A DNA stretch of 64,000 nt from Thermococcus sp. M39 (GTDB lineage Archaea > Methanobacteriota_B > Thermococci > Thermococcales > Thermococcaceae): assembly GCF_012027325.1 (NCBI RefSeq), contig NZ_SNUG01000002.1:327211-391210 (forward strand), given 5' to 3'. Positions 18,748-27,757 of the stretch are shown in pieces (the stretch's first letter is position 1; each line of letters begins with the position of its first letter). The notes beneath the pieces are model-generated. The model was not told the DNA's origin. It did no database searches and saw nothing but the letters and a program-made list of their open reading frames with translations. The position numbers and the translations under genes are program-made.

Positions 18748-18761
18748 TTGTTACTTATGCA

Positions 18762-19511
18762 TCACTTCCCAGAGCTTATCATTTTATCGACCCATTCCGG
18801 CTTCATAAAACCCTTTTTCAGTCCACTGTAGGTGATTATATACATCAGAGGCTTTTCAATGTCTGGAGTCTTAAAGATGATATAATGCCTTATTGTGTCA
18901 AGCTTTCCATCCTTGTAGACAACCTCAACCTTATATTGAAAGCTTTCGAGTTTCTTCATATCCTCCTCTGTGATCTCAGTACCCATAATTTTGGAAAGAT
19001 CATCCTTATTCGTTACATTCATCATTGCAGTGTACTCATTATTTCCAGTTTTCTTGAATGTAAGTTTTTTGAGGATGTCGTTGTTAATTATCCAGCCCTG
19101 ATGATCTTTCGGAACAGTTAGCATTACGAATGTGCCTACCTCTTTTAAAAACTCCTTTTCTGAAGTATACATGGTCGCGTTCTCTGGGTTGTCAATGGCA
19201 AAGTATCCTCTAAAAGTGCTTTCATTCTCAAAGTATATGTAACCGTGGGTTTCCGTTATTAGAGAGACTGTAAAGTTTATCGCCTCCCTGACGATCTTAC
19301 CGTTTTTAGACTCAACGCTAACCCACATATCAACCATATCATAAACTCCGGCGCTGTTGGGATCAAACATCTTAATTGAGAACTGAGTAGTCAAACTATC
19401 TGCAGAGTTAAGCTCCATAAGATCAGCCTTTGGATTCGGCTCCCCCGTGCATCCCGCAGAGAAGACAACAAGCAGCATTGCTATAATCAAGACAGTGCCA
19501 ATTTTCCTCAT
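18762..19511 (-). CDS. Putative lipoprotein of unknown function
   Basis: 249 residues with signal peptide MRKIGTVLIIAMLLVVFSAG followed by Cys21 in a lipobox (FSAGC). The mature part is a beta-rich domain (FTVSLITETHGYIYFENEST, later FQYKVEVVYKDGKL) that resembles LolA/LppX-like outer-surface folds, with several N-x-S/T sites. GGAGGGG precedes the ATG. It is probably anchored outside the membrane. Its 3' end lies 14 bases from the convergent 52-residue gene. Confidence 0.7.
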   Translation of the reverse strand: MRKIGTVLIIAMLLVVFSAGCTGEPNPKADLMELNSADSLTTQFSIKMFDPNSAGVYDMVDMWVSVESKNGKIVREAINFTVSLITETHGYIYFENESTFRGYFAIDNPENATMYTSEKEFLKEVGTFVMLTVPKDHQGWIINNDILKKLTFKKTGNNEYTAMMNVTNKDDLSKIMGTEITEEDMKKLESFQYKVEVVYKDGKLDTIRHYIIFKTPDIEKPLMYIITYSGLKKGFMKPEWVDKMISSGK

Positions 19512-19547
19512 AGCTACCCCTCCTTAGTACTCAATATTCTTGACTGC

Positions 19548-20693
19548 TCATACCAACTCTTCCAGCTTTTCCATTTCAAATTCTTTAACTTCAAATCCTC
19601 CCAACTGATGCAGTGTTTTGAGTCCAGCTCCCGTTAGTACGCTCACAATCTTTTCGTCTTCCTTGATTCTGCCTTCTTCTCTGAGCTTTTTCACAGCCGC
19701 TATACCAGTTGCAGAAGCTGGCTGGACAAATATACCCTCTTGAGCGAGCATTCTCTGAGCTTTAAGGATTTCCTCATCGCTAACAGCAACACAGATGCCG
19801 TTGAGCTTTCTCAAAAGCATCAGCACAGCGTTTCCGCTCGGCGGATATGGATTTTCAATTGCATGCGCTATTGTGTGCGGATTTTCAAATCTTTCAATTT
19901 TTTCTTTCCCTTCAATGAAAGCTTTGTAAATCGGTGAACAACCTTCAGCTTGGACACAAACAAATGTAGGCAGCCTATCAATAAGCTCACTCTTTTTGAG
20001 CTCAAGGAAGCCCTTTATGATTCCTCTAATCAGTCCACCAGAGCTTGTTGGAACTACAACGTAATCTGGCATCATCTCTTCCACAATCTCAAAGCTTATA
20101 CTCTTATATCCCTCTATACGAAATGGATCGTCAGAATTTATGAAGTAAATGCCTAGTTTTTGTCCAAGCTTAAGGCTTTCATAGTAGAGCTTTCCATAAT
20201 CACCCCTAACTTTTATAACCTCAGCTCCATAAACAGCAATCTGCTTGAGCTTTTCTTCTGCTATATTTGAAGAGACGAGAATGTAAGCCTTCAACCCTGC
20301 TCTCGATGCATAAGCTGCAACACTTGTAGCCATATTGCCCGTTGAAACAGTCCCAACTTTGTCAAAGTCTAGCTGTAAAGCCCTATGGGTTCCTAAAAAC
20401 GTCCCCCTATCCTTAAAGCTCCAAGTTGGATTAACAGTTTCGTTTTTTAAATAAAGCTGAATTCCAAGCTTTTTTGAGAGTTTTCTTGCTCTTATAAGTG
20501 GAGTATCCCCCTCCCCGAGACTTAAATCCAAGTCAAGTTCAAAAGGAAAGAACTGAACAAAGCGCTCCCAAACACTTTTCCCGATTCCAGCAAAGCCTTC
20601 AAAAAGCTCAAGCTCTAAAGGCTCTCCACATTCACACCTCTGATATGGCTTTCTCAAAGAATATTCTCTACCACAAGCTGTACATCTAAGCAT
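19548..20693 (-). CDS. thrC: Threonine synthase
   Basis: PLP enzyme (381 residues) that converts O-phosphohomoserine to threonine. An N-terminal zinc-ribbon-like segment (CTACGREY...CECGEP) precedes the fold type II core. PLP lysine is seen in NPTWSFKDRGT, the phosphate loop in TSSGGLIRG, and the serine/threonine-rich motif in VSTGNMATSVAAYA. The length and the N-terminal ribbon fit archaeal ThrC. The start overlaps the end of the metalloprotease gene by eight bases. Confidence 0.93.
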   Translation of the reverse strand: MLRCTACGREYSLRKPYQRCECGEPLELELFEGFAGIGKSVWERFVQFFPFELDLDLSLGEGDTPLIRARKLSKKLGIQLYLKNETVNPTWSFKDRGTFLGTHRALQLDFDKVGTVSTGNMATSVAAYASRAGLKAYILVSSNIAEEKLKQIAVYGAEVIKVRGDYGKLYYESLKLGQKLGIYFINSDDPFRIEGYKSISFEIVEEMMPDYVVVPTSSGGLIRGIIKGFLELKKSELIDRLPTFVCVQAEGCSPIYKAFIEGKEKIERFENPHTIAHAIENPYPPSGNAVLMLLRKLNGICVAVSDEEILKAQRMLAQEGIFVQPASATGIAAVKKLREEGRIKEDEKIVSVLTGAGLKTLHQLGGFEVKEFEMEKLEELV

Positions 20694-21804
20694 TCTTCAG
20701 CCTCCTAACCGCTGTAAAAATAACATATCTTCCTTCTTGCTTAATTGTAAACGATAACTCAAATTCTGGATGTGCCCTAATGTAGTTATTCCCAATCTTC
20801 TTGAGCGCACTATAGAACTTCTCAGCACTGATATCATCTTTCCAAGCAGTTTTCCATATTAGAATTAGGCTTGTAGAATTTTGGCTCAAAATTAACTTAT
20901 CCCCCCTCCACCCATCTGCGATCTTCTTTGCTTCTTTTTCCTCATAATTGTGAACAAGTAAGAGCAAATAGACATAAAATTCTCCCATCGTGTCTTCATG
21001 GATTACCTCACCATTTCTAACGCTTAAACTCACATTTTCTGGCAATGTATAGCTCAGATACATTTCTGGGTTCATTACTTGCTGGGTTGTGACTGGTAAC
21101 TTTAAGTAAGCCCCATTAACCAAACCCCAACCACCTTTCTCGTAGAGATACTGCACAAATTTATCGCCAAAAACATAAGGAAAAGCGTTCAAGCTCCAAA
21201 CGGGGTTTTCAAGGTATAGAGATGTTATCTTCTCTATTAGAATGTGGTGCCTTTTGCAGTATAAATCAGCGACTAAGTCAGCATCTCCTTCGACCAAGGC
21301 CCTTATAGCGAGGGTTGAATCCAAAGTTGGCCCAGAATAAGGAGCATTAAAATTCTGCTTCTGCAAAACATGAGTTAGCTCATGAGCAACAACTCTATAA
21401 GCAGTTTCTCCACTTTCCAAGAAGTTCTCCTCAATGATATAGACTTTATTCCCCATGGTTGCAGCAATCCATGAGGCTGTTTGCTCTTTTTTCTCTTTTG
21501 TTAAATTATAGCTAGGAGGAACAAGAAAAGTCATCTTATAAATTGCTTCCCACATTCTGAGCTCATATATATCTCCCTTCGAAGGGCCCCATTTTTTTAA
21601 AGCTTCTTGCCTCGTAATCACAATTATCTTAGGTTGTTCTTTGAATGTGAGATTTCTAATCTCCTGAACTTCACCCTCAATCTCTTGAACCTTCTGGAGT
21701 ACTTGTTTAGCCCTCTCATCTATTGAACCAACTCTGATTTGATAAAATGATGCGAGAAGAATGACAACCAAGGTAAGTGCTATCAACCCGGATTTCTTTT
21801 TCAC
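20686..21804 (-). CDS. Membrane-anchored zinc metalloprotease (HExxH, gluzincin-like)
   Basis: About 372 residues from GTG 21804, which has GGTGAG upstream. One N-terminal transmembrane helix (SGLIALTLVVILLASFYQ) and a short coiled coil (ERAKQVLQKVQEIEGEVQEI) anchor the protein. The catalytic motif AHELTHVLQ and a downstream EGDAD, a candidate third zinc ligand, mark a metallopeptidase facing outside. The substrate is unknown. It belongs to the minus-strand pair with thrC and is divergent from the CoA-transferase gene. Confidence 0.75.
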   Translation of the reverse strand: MKKKSGLIALTLVVILLASFYQIRVGSIDERAKQVLQKVQEIEGEVQEIRNLTFKEQPKIIVITRQEALKKWGPSKGDIYELRMWEAIYKMTFLVPPSYNLTKEKKEQTASWIAATMGNKVYIIEENFLESGETAYRVVAHELTHVLQKQNFNAPYSGPTLDSTLAIRALVEGDADLVADLYCKRHHILIEKITSLYLENPVWSLNAFPYVFGDKFVQYLYEKGGWGLVNGAYLKLPVTTQQVMNPEMYLSYTLPENVSLSVRNGEVIHEDTMGEFYVYLLLLVHNYEEKEAKKIADGWRGDKLILSQNSTSLILIWKTAWKDDISAEKFYSALKKIGNNYIRAHPEFELSFTIKQEGRYVIFTAVRRLKNA

Positions 21805-21865
21805 ATCACTCACCTTCGAAAGGTTATTTAGTGGAATACGCTTATAATCCATTTGGTGTCGTTAC

Positions 21866-23491
21866 ATGGGAAGGATTGTGGATGTAAATGAGGCAATTGA
21901 TGAAATTCCAGACAATTCAGTGATAGCTGTTTCAGGCTTTAATCTGCTTGTAGCCCCAGAGTATCTGATCCTCAAACTGTTCGAGCACTACAAAGAAACA
22001 GGACATCCGAAGAATATTTTCTTGGAAGTCAATCCAATTCCAACAGCCCCCAATGGTGTTCTCGACAGGATAATGGAAGAGCTCTACAATGATCCAGATC
22101 AAGATTTCCTCTCAGGAATCCTTGTTACATATCCAGGCTGGTCTCCCTATCTGCAAAAGCTGATTCAAGAAAACAGAATTGAAGGATACACATGGCCTAT
22201 TGGAACGGCTTCGTGGTTTTTCAGAGAAGTTGCGAGAGGCTTTCCAGGAGTTATAACGAAAGTTGGAATAGGGACGTTCCTTGATGGAAGACAAGATGCC
22301 GGGTATTTAAATGACCTCGCAAAAGAAAAGAAGAGATGTAAGGTTCAGCCGATCGAAATTAACGGGGATGAATATCTCCTATACACCGCTCCGAAGCCAA
22401 ATGTTACATTTATAAGAGGAACAACAAGCGATGAAATCGGAAACATAACGACAGAAAGAGAGGGAGCATTTACAGATATTTTGAATATGGCTCAAGCTGC
22501 TAAATCTCTACCAAATCCAGGGATTGTAATAGCCCAAGTTGAAAGGATCGCAAGATTTGGCTCTCTTCACCCCCAAGATGTGAAGGTTCCAGCACCCTTA
22601 GTAGATTATGTAGTCATTGCCCCAAAGGAATACCACAAGCAGAGTGCAAACATTCAGTATGACCCAAGAATTTCCGGTGAGATTATCCCTCCAGCTAAGC
22701 CAAGAATTCCAGAAATCCCATTAAATATCCGAAAAGTCATTGCAAGAAGAATTCTGCTTGAGATGGTTGAGATTATCAAAAAGCTCGGTAGACCAATCTT
22801 AGTCAACTTAGGAATTGGTATCCCATCAGAGGTGGCAGCAATTGCAACCGAGGAAGGCGTTCAAGATTATCTCTTTACTACAGTCGAATCAGGGCCTTTT
22901 GGAGGTGTCGCACTGGGTGGGCCAGATTTTGGAGCATCAATAGGACCATTTGCAATAATCTCCATGGCAGACCAGTTTGCCAATTATGAAGGTGGCGTTA
23001 TTGATGCCGCGAGCTTAGGGTTCATGCAAGTAGATAAATGTGGAAATGTTAATCCATCAATTCTGCCTGGCAGATTGCCCGGACCTGGAGGTTTCCCAGT
23101 GATATCATTTGGCTCTCCAAGAATAATCTTTGCTGGAGGATTTACTGCAGGGAAGAGAGACATCAGAGTCGAAGATGGGCAATTAAAGATTGTCAAAGAT
23201 GGCAGTGTTATTAAATTCGTCAATCAAGTCTACAAAATAGTTTACAACGGTAAAGTTGGCATAGAAAGGGGTCAAGAAGTTATATACGTAACGGAAAGAG
23301 CAGTATTTAAACTGACGAGAAATGGATTAGTTCTTGAAGAAGTTGCCCCGGGTGTGGATGTAGAAAAAGACATCTTGGCAAAAATGGAGTTTGAGCCCAA
23401 AGTGAGCTCGAAGCTGGAAGAAATGGATAAGAGATTGTTCCTAGCAGGGAAAATGGGATTGAAAGAGGAAATCAAAAAAGTACTCAGCTGA
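21866..23491 (+). CDS. Family I acyl-CoA:carboxylate CoA-transferase (fused alpha-beta)
   Basis: 541 residues holding both subunit types of family I CoA-transferases in one chain. The N-terminal half has the CoA-binding loop region (VSGFNLLVAPEYL), and the C-terminal half has the catalytic glutamate in TTVESGPFGGVALGGPDFG and the GGFTAGKRD motif. Similar to acetate/propionate CoA-transferases (YdiF type). It may move CoA between organic acids from amino-acid fermentation; the exact substrates cannot be told. GTTACATGGG at the start leaves little leader. Confidence 0.85.
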   Translation: MGRIVDVNEAIDEIPDNSVIAVSGFNLLVAPEYLILKLFEHYKETGHPKNIFLEVNPIPTAPNGVLDRIMEELYNDPDQDFLSGILVTYPGWSPYLQKLIQENRIEGYTWPIGTASWFFREVARGFPGVITKVGIGTFLDGRQDAGYLNDLAKEKKRCKVQPIEINGDEYLLYTAPKPNVTFIRGTTSDEIGNITTEREGAFTDILNMAQAAKSLPNPGIVIAQVERIARFGSLHPQDVKVPAPLVDYVVIAPKEYHKQSANIQYDPRISGEIIPPAKPRIPEIPLNIRKVIARRILLEMVEIIKKLGRPILVNLGIGIPSEVAAIATEEGVQDYLFTTVESGPFGGVALGGPDFGASIGPFAIISMADQFANYEGGVIDAASLGFMQVDKCGNVNPSILPGRLPGPGGFPVISFGSPRIIFAGGFTAGKRDIRVEDGQLKIVKDGSVIKFVNQVYKIVYNGKVGIERGQEVIYVTERAVFKLTRNGLVLEEVAPGVDVEKDILAKMEFEPKVSSKLEEMDKRLFLAGKMGLKEEIKKVLS

Positions 23492-23507
23492 GTGCTTTTG
23501 TTTTATC

Positions 23508-24107
23508 TTACTCTTTGAACTCCACAAACTCCTCTTTCATACCGTCTTTCGTGATTACAACCACTTGTATTTTCCTATCTCCTGTATAAACGTCCCTCTT
23601 GCCGGCTGTTCTGACAGCTCTAATGGCTAATTCTCTTGCCTCTTCAATGCTCATATCCTTCTTATACCCTTCCTCAAGAATTGCTATTGCAAAAGGTGAG
23701 CCTGAGCCTGTTGCTGTATAGTCGTCAAATATTAAGCCCCCAAGAGGATCCAGATTCGCTAGAGTTGGCTCCTCAACGTATCCCCCGATAATTATCTGCA
23801 CTAAATATGGGAACCATTTGTTCTCATTCAATATGTTGCTCAAGAGATTAGCCATTGCTTTTGCAGTCATTGGTCTTCCCCATGTGAACTGATAATAACG
23901 AGCTTCAGCTTCGAGCATTCTTGCAAGCATCTGAACATCTCCCACGCTTCCTGCAGTTGTTATTGCTATTCTATCAGTAATCGGAAGAATTTTTTTGATG
24001 TTGAGCGTTTCAATCATGTGCTCAAGTGAAGCTTGAGTATCAGCCGCTAAAACAACACCCTCTTTAACTTTAATTCCAACAGTTGTAGTTCCAGTTTTCT
24101 TTTCCAT
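23508..24107 (-). CDS. psmB: 20S proteasome beta subunit
   Basis: 199 residues. A six-residue propeptide MEKKTG is followed by the catalytic threonine in [21 protein letters not shown]. The core Lys, Asp and Ser positions (LNIKKI, GSGSPFA) are present, so this is an active subunit of the archaeal 20S core particle. GGAGGTGAG lies just before the ATG. Many Thermococcales have two beta genes; this is one of them, and its placement beside a CBS-domain gene does not indicate further function. Confidence 0.95.
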   Translation of the reverse strand: MEKKTGTTTVGIKVKEGVVLAADTQASLEHMIETLNIKKILPITDRIAITTAGSVGDVQMLARMLEAEARYYQFTWGRPMTAKAMANLLSNILNENKWFPYLVQIIIGGYVEEPTLANLDPLGGLIFDDYTATGSGSPFAIAILEEGYKKDMSIEEARELAIRAVRTAGKRDVYTGDRKIQVVVITKDGMKEEFVEFKE

Positions 24108-24232
24108 AATCTCACCTCCTAAAAGTGGATAGACAAAAGAAGTTTTTAAAGTTTGGCTTATATGTGAATAGTCCGAGAAGAAACAAGAAGCTCACTAACC
24201 TAAAAGAGAATTCAAAAGCAGTGCTTGGAAAT

Positions 24233-24772
24233 TTACTGTTCTATTGAATCTTTACAGTTCTCACAGACCCACTTCTCTTGCCCACCAATATAGACCTTAT
24301 AGAGTGGACCATACTGCCCACAAACCTCACAGATTCCGTAGACTTCAGTCTCGGTTTCTATTTGTTCTGCCTCTTTTTCCTCGCTGTTATATGCTGCTAA
24401 TGCTGCAAGCAAGTCAGCTGCAGTTACGAACCCTATAGGCTTGCCCAATTTTGTAACAAGGATTCTTCTAACTCCTTTGTCCATCATGAGCTCAATTGCA
24501 TCCTGGATATCATAGTCGTATTCAATCCTAACTGGATTTTTAGTCATTATTTCCTTGACTTTAACCTCTTTGGGACTCTTTCCTTTAGCAACAACCTTAT
24601 CCAGAATGTCTCTGTCGGTTAATATGCCCACTATCTCTTCATCCTCAATAACAACTGCACTGCTAACTTTATTTTTGGCCAGTATTTTGGCAACTTTATC
24701 AATTGTATCATCCGGCCCAACAACCACTGCCCTTCTCTTAAGCACTTGTTCCACAGTTATTTTTGGCATCAT
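24233..24772 (-). CDS. CBS-pair protein with C-terminal zinc ribbon
   Basis: 179 residues. Two CBS motifs cover about 5-125 (KNKVSSAVVIEDEEIVGILTDRDIL and DKGVRRILVTKLGKPIGFVTAADLL), forming one Bateman module that normally binds adenosine nucleotides. A zinc ribbon follows with CEVC near 150 and CENC near 170. The combination suggests a ligand-sensing protein that also binds nucleic acid or protein. Start at ATG 24772 or 24769, with AGGAGGG upstream. Confidence 0.85.
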   Translation of the reverse strand: MMPKITVEQVLKRRAVVVGPDDTIDKVAKILAKNKVSSAVVIEDEEIVGILTDRDILDKVVAKGKSPKEVKVKEIMTKNPVRIEYDYDIQDAIELMMDKGVRRILVTKLGKPIGFVTAADLLAALAAYNSEEKEAEQIETETEVYGICEVCGQYGPLYKVYIGGQEKWVCENCKDSIEQ

Positions 24773-24829
24773 TGCTATTCCCTCCTACTCATGTGGAGAT
24801 ATGAGAAGAAACTTAAAAATGTTTTGGGA

Positions 24830-25501
24830 TTAAAGGTTTCTCCTTGCAAGCCAGTGTGTAAACGCTAAGAAGAGGATTACAAACGTTACAATTCCAATAT
24901 AAGGAAGGTATGATACTTGAGGAGTGACAGATTTCTGAAGTGCCGGTGTGGGTGTAGATGTAACTGTGAAAGGAGTTGTAACTGTTGGTACCCTCTCTAT
25001 CGTTGCCTGAGTAACGGTCTCAGTTACAGTTTTTGTTAAATTCTGAGTAACATTCTGAACAGCATACTCTTGTGCAAACTTTGAACCAGCTTTCATTGGA
25101 GTCAAGAGGACTTTCGAGAACTTGTAAACCCCATAAGCAATTAAACCTGCAATACTCAAACTAATAACTTGAATTTTCTCAAAAGTTCTCAATATTCTAT
25201 CCTTCACAGATATTTTTCTTGGGAGAAGAAGTATCGGCCTTGGGGATGCACGATAAAGTTTAACTTCCTGCAGTCTTTTTCCATACTTTTTACCTACAAC
25301 CTCGACTAATCCTACTTTGATCATTTTATCAATATGATATGAGACCGTTGAAAGGGGAAGATCTAGCTCTCGAGCAATTTCAGAAAGTGAGAGCGTTTTC
25401 TCCTGAAGAAGTCTCAGAATGGCCAGAGATTTCTCATTCATCAATATTTGAGCAAGCTCCTTAGCTTTTTCATCATCAACACTAATAGTCTCAAATTCCA
25501 C
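24830..25501 (-). CDS. Membrane-bound ArsR-like winged-HTH regulator
   Basis: 223 residues beginning with GTG. The N-terminal winged HTH (LSLSEIARELDLPLSTVSYHI) is of ArsR/DUF7343 type. Two hydrophobic segments follow: about 112-130 (VISLSIAGLIAYGVYKF) and the C-terminal 200-218 (IGIVTFVILFLAFTHWLA). The stretch between is rich in Thr and Val (VTQNLTKTVTETVTQ), as in an exported linker. This suggests a regulator that senses a signal outside the membrane while binding DNA inside. Target genes are not known. Confidence 0.75.
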   Translation of the reverse strand: MEFETISVDDEKAKELAQILMNEKSLAILRLLQEKTLSLSEIARELDLPLSTVSYHIDKMIKVGLVEVVGKKYGKRLQEVKLYRASPRPILLLPRKISVKDRILRTFEKIQVISLSIAGLIAYGVYKFSKVLLTPMKAGSKFAQEYAVQNVTQNLTKTVTETVTQATIERVPTVTTPFTVTSTPTPALQKSVTPQVSYLPYIGIVTFVILFLAFTHWLARRNL

Positions 25502-25626
25502 AAAACCCCACCAATAGAACTAGTGAGCAACGGAATATTAAGATTTCCTTTAACTTCAACGTAATCTGGACTAAAACTCAAAATTAGTAAAGTGATGAAA
25601 AGGAAAGAAAAGCTAAACTATTAAAT

Positions 25627-25902
25627 TCATGGCTTCTCCAAAATGATCTCAATTGTTGAGGTGTTTGCTGTTCTTCCGTCTGCAGTTGGAAGCTCCTCTG
25701 TGCCGATCTTGATCTCCTTAACTCTAACCTCTGGCAAGAATCTGTTCCTGACGATCTCTGCAACGTCAACAGCTCTGCTGATAGCCCTTCCTCTTGCCTT
25801 AATTGAGACCTCCTTTGCACCCTCGTTGAACTGGGTTATAACGGCAAGGACGTAGTTCATAACAGGCTTCTTTCCGATGTAAACAACATGCTCCTCTGCC
25901 AT
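25627..25902 (-). CDS. albA: Chromatin protein Alba
   Basis: 91 residues from ATG 25902, where GGAGGTG is well placed; the upstream in-frame codon at 25929 would add nine residues. The sequence [20 protein letters not shown] and the loop [16 protein letters not shown] are characteristic; Lys residues near 16-17 bind DNA/RNA and can be acetylated in some archaea. Alba is an abundant nucleoid and RNA-binding protein. TTTTTACG/TTAAATACTTTTC upstream gives an AT-rich promoter. Confidence 0.96.
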   Translation of the reverse strand: MAEEHVVYIGKKPVMNYVLAVITQFNEGAKEVSIKARGRAISRAVDVAEIVRNRFLPEVRVKEIKIGTEELPTADGRTANTSTIEIILEKP

Positions 25903-26076
25903 CTTTGGCACCTCCGAAAGTTTTGTCATAGCCTTTTCGTGATTTTTACGTTAAATACTTTTCGGTTGTTTGGATATTTCAGCAAAAATGTACCATGAAG
26001 TGTTCGAACTGCTTAACATGAAAATGTTCATAGCAAATGCTTTTAAGATGTATTATTACATGTATTTGGTGATATC

Positions 26077-27438
26077 ATGGCTGTTCATCCGATCGATTAT
26101 CGCTATGGTAGTGAAGAGATGAGGAGGATTTGGGAAGAAGGAAATAAGCTACAGAAGCTCCTTGACGTTGAGGCGGCTTTAGCGAGAGCACATGCGAAAG
26201 TTGGAAATATCCCAGAGGAGAGTGCAAAAGTAATAAGTGAAAAAGCTAATATAAAATACGTTAAGCTTGAAAGAGTGAAAGAAATTGAGGCTGAAATTCA
26301 TCATGATATTATGGCTGTAGTAAAAGCTTTAAGCGAAGTTTGCGGTGAGCATGGCAAATATGTTCATCTTGGAGCTACTTCAAATGATATAATTGACACT
26401 GCAAATGCTCTTCTTATTAAAGACTCCCTGGAGATAGTTCTTAAAGATCTGAGGGAACTGAGAACAATCCTAAAAGAACTCGCAAAAGAGCACAAATACA
26501 CCGTTTGTATTGGAAGAACTCACGGACAACACGCTGTTCCCACAACTTACGGGATGAAGTTTGCTATATGGCTTGATGAGATACAGAGACACATTGAAAG
26601 AATAGAGCAAGCAAAAGAAAGAATTTTAGTCGGACAGATGAGCGGTGCTGTTGGAACTATGGCATCTTTCGGAGAAAAAGGGTTGGAAATCCAACGTTTA
26701 GTTATGGAATATTTAGGACTAAAACCTGCAAGAATAAGTAATCAGATAATCCAAAGAGATATCTATGCTGAGCTCATGATGATTCTAGCTTTAATCGCGT
26801 CCACACTTGACAAAATTGCTCTTGAGATTAGAAACCTCCAAAGAACTGAAATCCTTGAGGTTAGCGAGCCTTTTGGAAAGAAGCAAGTTGGCTCATCAAC
26901 AATGCCTCACAAGAGGAATCCAATAAGGAGCGAAAAAATCTGTGGACTTGCGAGAATCATATACTCTAATGTTATCCCAGCACTTCTAAACAACCCACTA
27001 TGGCATGAGAGAGACTTAACGAACTCCTCAGTGGAGAGAGTAATCCTTCCAGAAACATTCATGCTGTTAGATGAAATGTTAAAAAACATGAAAAAAGTGC
27101 TCTCTGGTTTGGAATTTTTCCCGGAGAATATAAAACGCAACCTCTACTTAACAAATAATCTTATAATGGCAGAACCATTGATGCTAAAGCTAACAGAGAA
27201 GGGAATGGGAAGACAAGAGGCTCATGAAATTGTTAGACAAATCGCTATGAAAGCATTCTATGAAAAAAGAGACTTAATCGAGGTTGCTAGAGAAAATGAA
27301 GTTGTGAGAGAATACTTAGATGATAAGGATTTTGAGGAGTTAAAACCGGAGAACTACATTGGACTCGCTCCACAGATAGTGGATAATATAATTCAGTACA
27401 TAGAAGAAATTGAACAAAAAGAAGCCCAAGAATCTTAG
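26077..27438 (+). CDS. purB: Adenylosuccinate lyase
   Basis: 453 residues of the fumarase/aspartase superfamily. It cleaves SAICAR and adenylosuccinate in purine synthesis. Signature loop GSSTMPHKRNPIRSE (residues about 270-284) and catalytic His in RTHGQHAVPTTYG are visible, plus the N-terminal HLGATSNDIIDTA motif. Single-gene unit with GGTGAT before the ATG and a TATA-like region near 26040 (TTTTAAGATG). Confidence 0.95.
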   Translation: MAVHPIDYRYGSEEMRRIWEEGNKLQKLLDVEAALARAHAKVGNIPEESAKVISEKANIKYVKLERVKEIEAEIHHDIMAVVKALSEVCGEHGKYVHLGATSNDIIDTANALLIKDSLEIVLKDLRELRTILKELAKEHKYTVCIGRTHGQHAVPTTYGMKFAIWLDEIQRHIERIEQAKERILVGQMSGAVGTMASFGEKGLEIQRLVMEYLGLKPARISNQIIQRDIYAELMMILALIASTLDKIALEIRNLQRTEILEVSEPFGKKQVGSSTMPHKRNPIRSEKICGLARIIYSNVIPALLNNPLWHERDLTNSSVERVILPETFMLLDEMLKNMKKVLSGLEFFPENIKRNLYLTNNLIMAEPLMLKLTEKGMGRQEAHEIVRQIAMKAFYEKRDLIEVARENEVVREYLDDKDFEELKPENYIGLAPQIVDNIIQYIEEIEQKEAQES

Positions 27439-27757
27439 GCATCTGTTTTCTTGCTGTATCCATTTTTATTAACTTTTTGTTAGTTTATAACTTCATTATT
27501 GGGCACCTCTCAATATTTTCAGAGAGTTTTTACTTATAATAAATGTATAATTTATACTTTTTAAATTCAATTTTTGAATTTCTTTTTTAGAGGTATTTAC
27601 GAATTTAAACGAATTAGAAAAATATCAAACACTAATTATTGTGATAAAATATTAAACTTAAAATAGTAAAAAATTTGAAAAAATTACGATATTTGGTATT
27701 AAATTTAACAAAAAGATTTAATAACATGCCCAGGAACTCAAAAATGAGGAGAATAAT
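27439..27757. other. Gene-free, very AT-rich interval
   Basis: About 320 bases with no plausible gene. A perfect inverted repeat AAATTCAA-TTT-TTGAATTT lies near 27565-27583 and may be the terminator of purB or an operator. The promoter of the downstream methyltransferase is likely AGATTTAATAA near 27713, with GAGGAG before the ATG. Nothing else is seen. Confidence 0.6.

Noticed and set aside
26077-27438. Frameshift or fusion in purB
   Set aside because: The frame is continuous and all signature motifs are in order.
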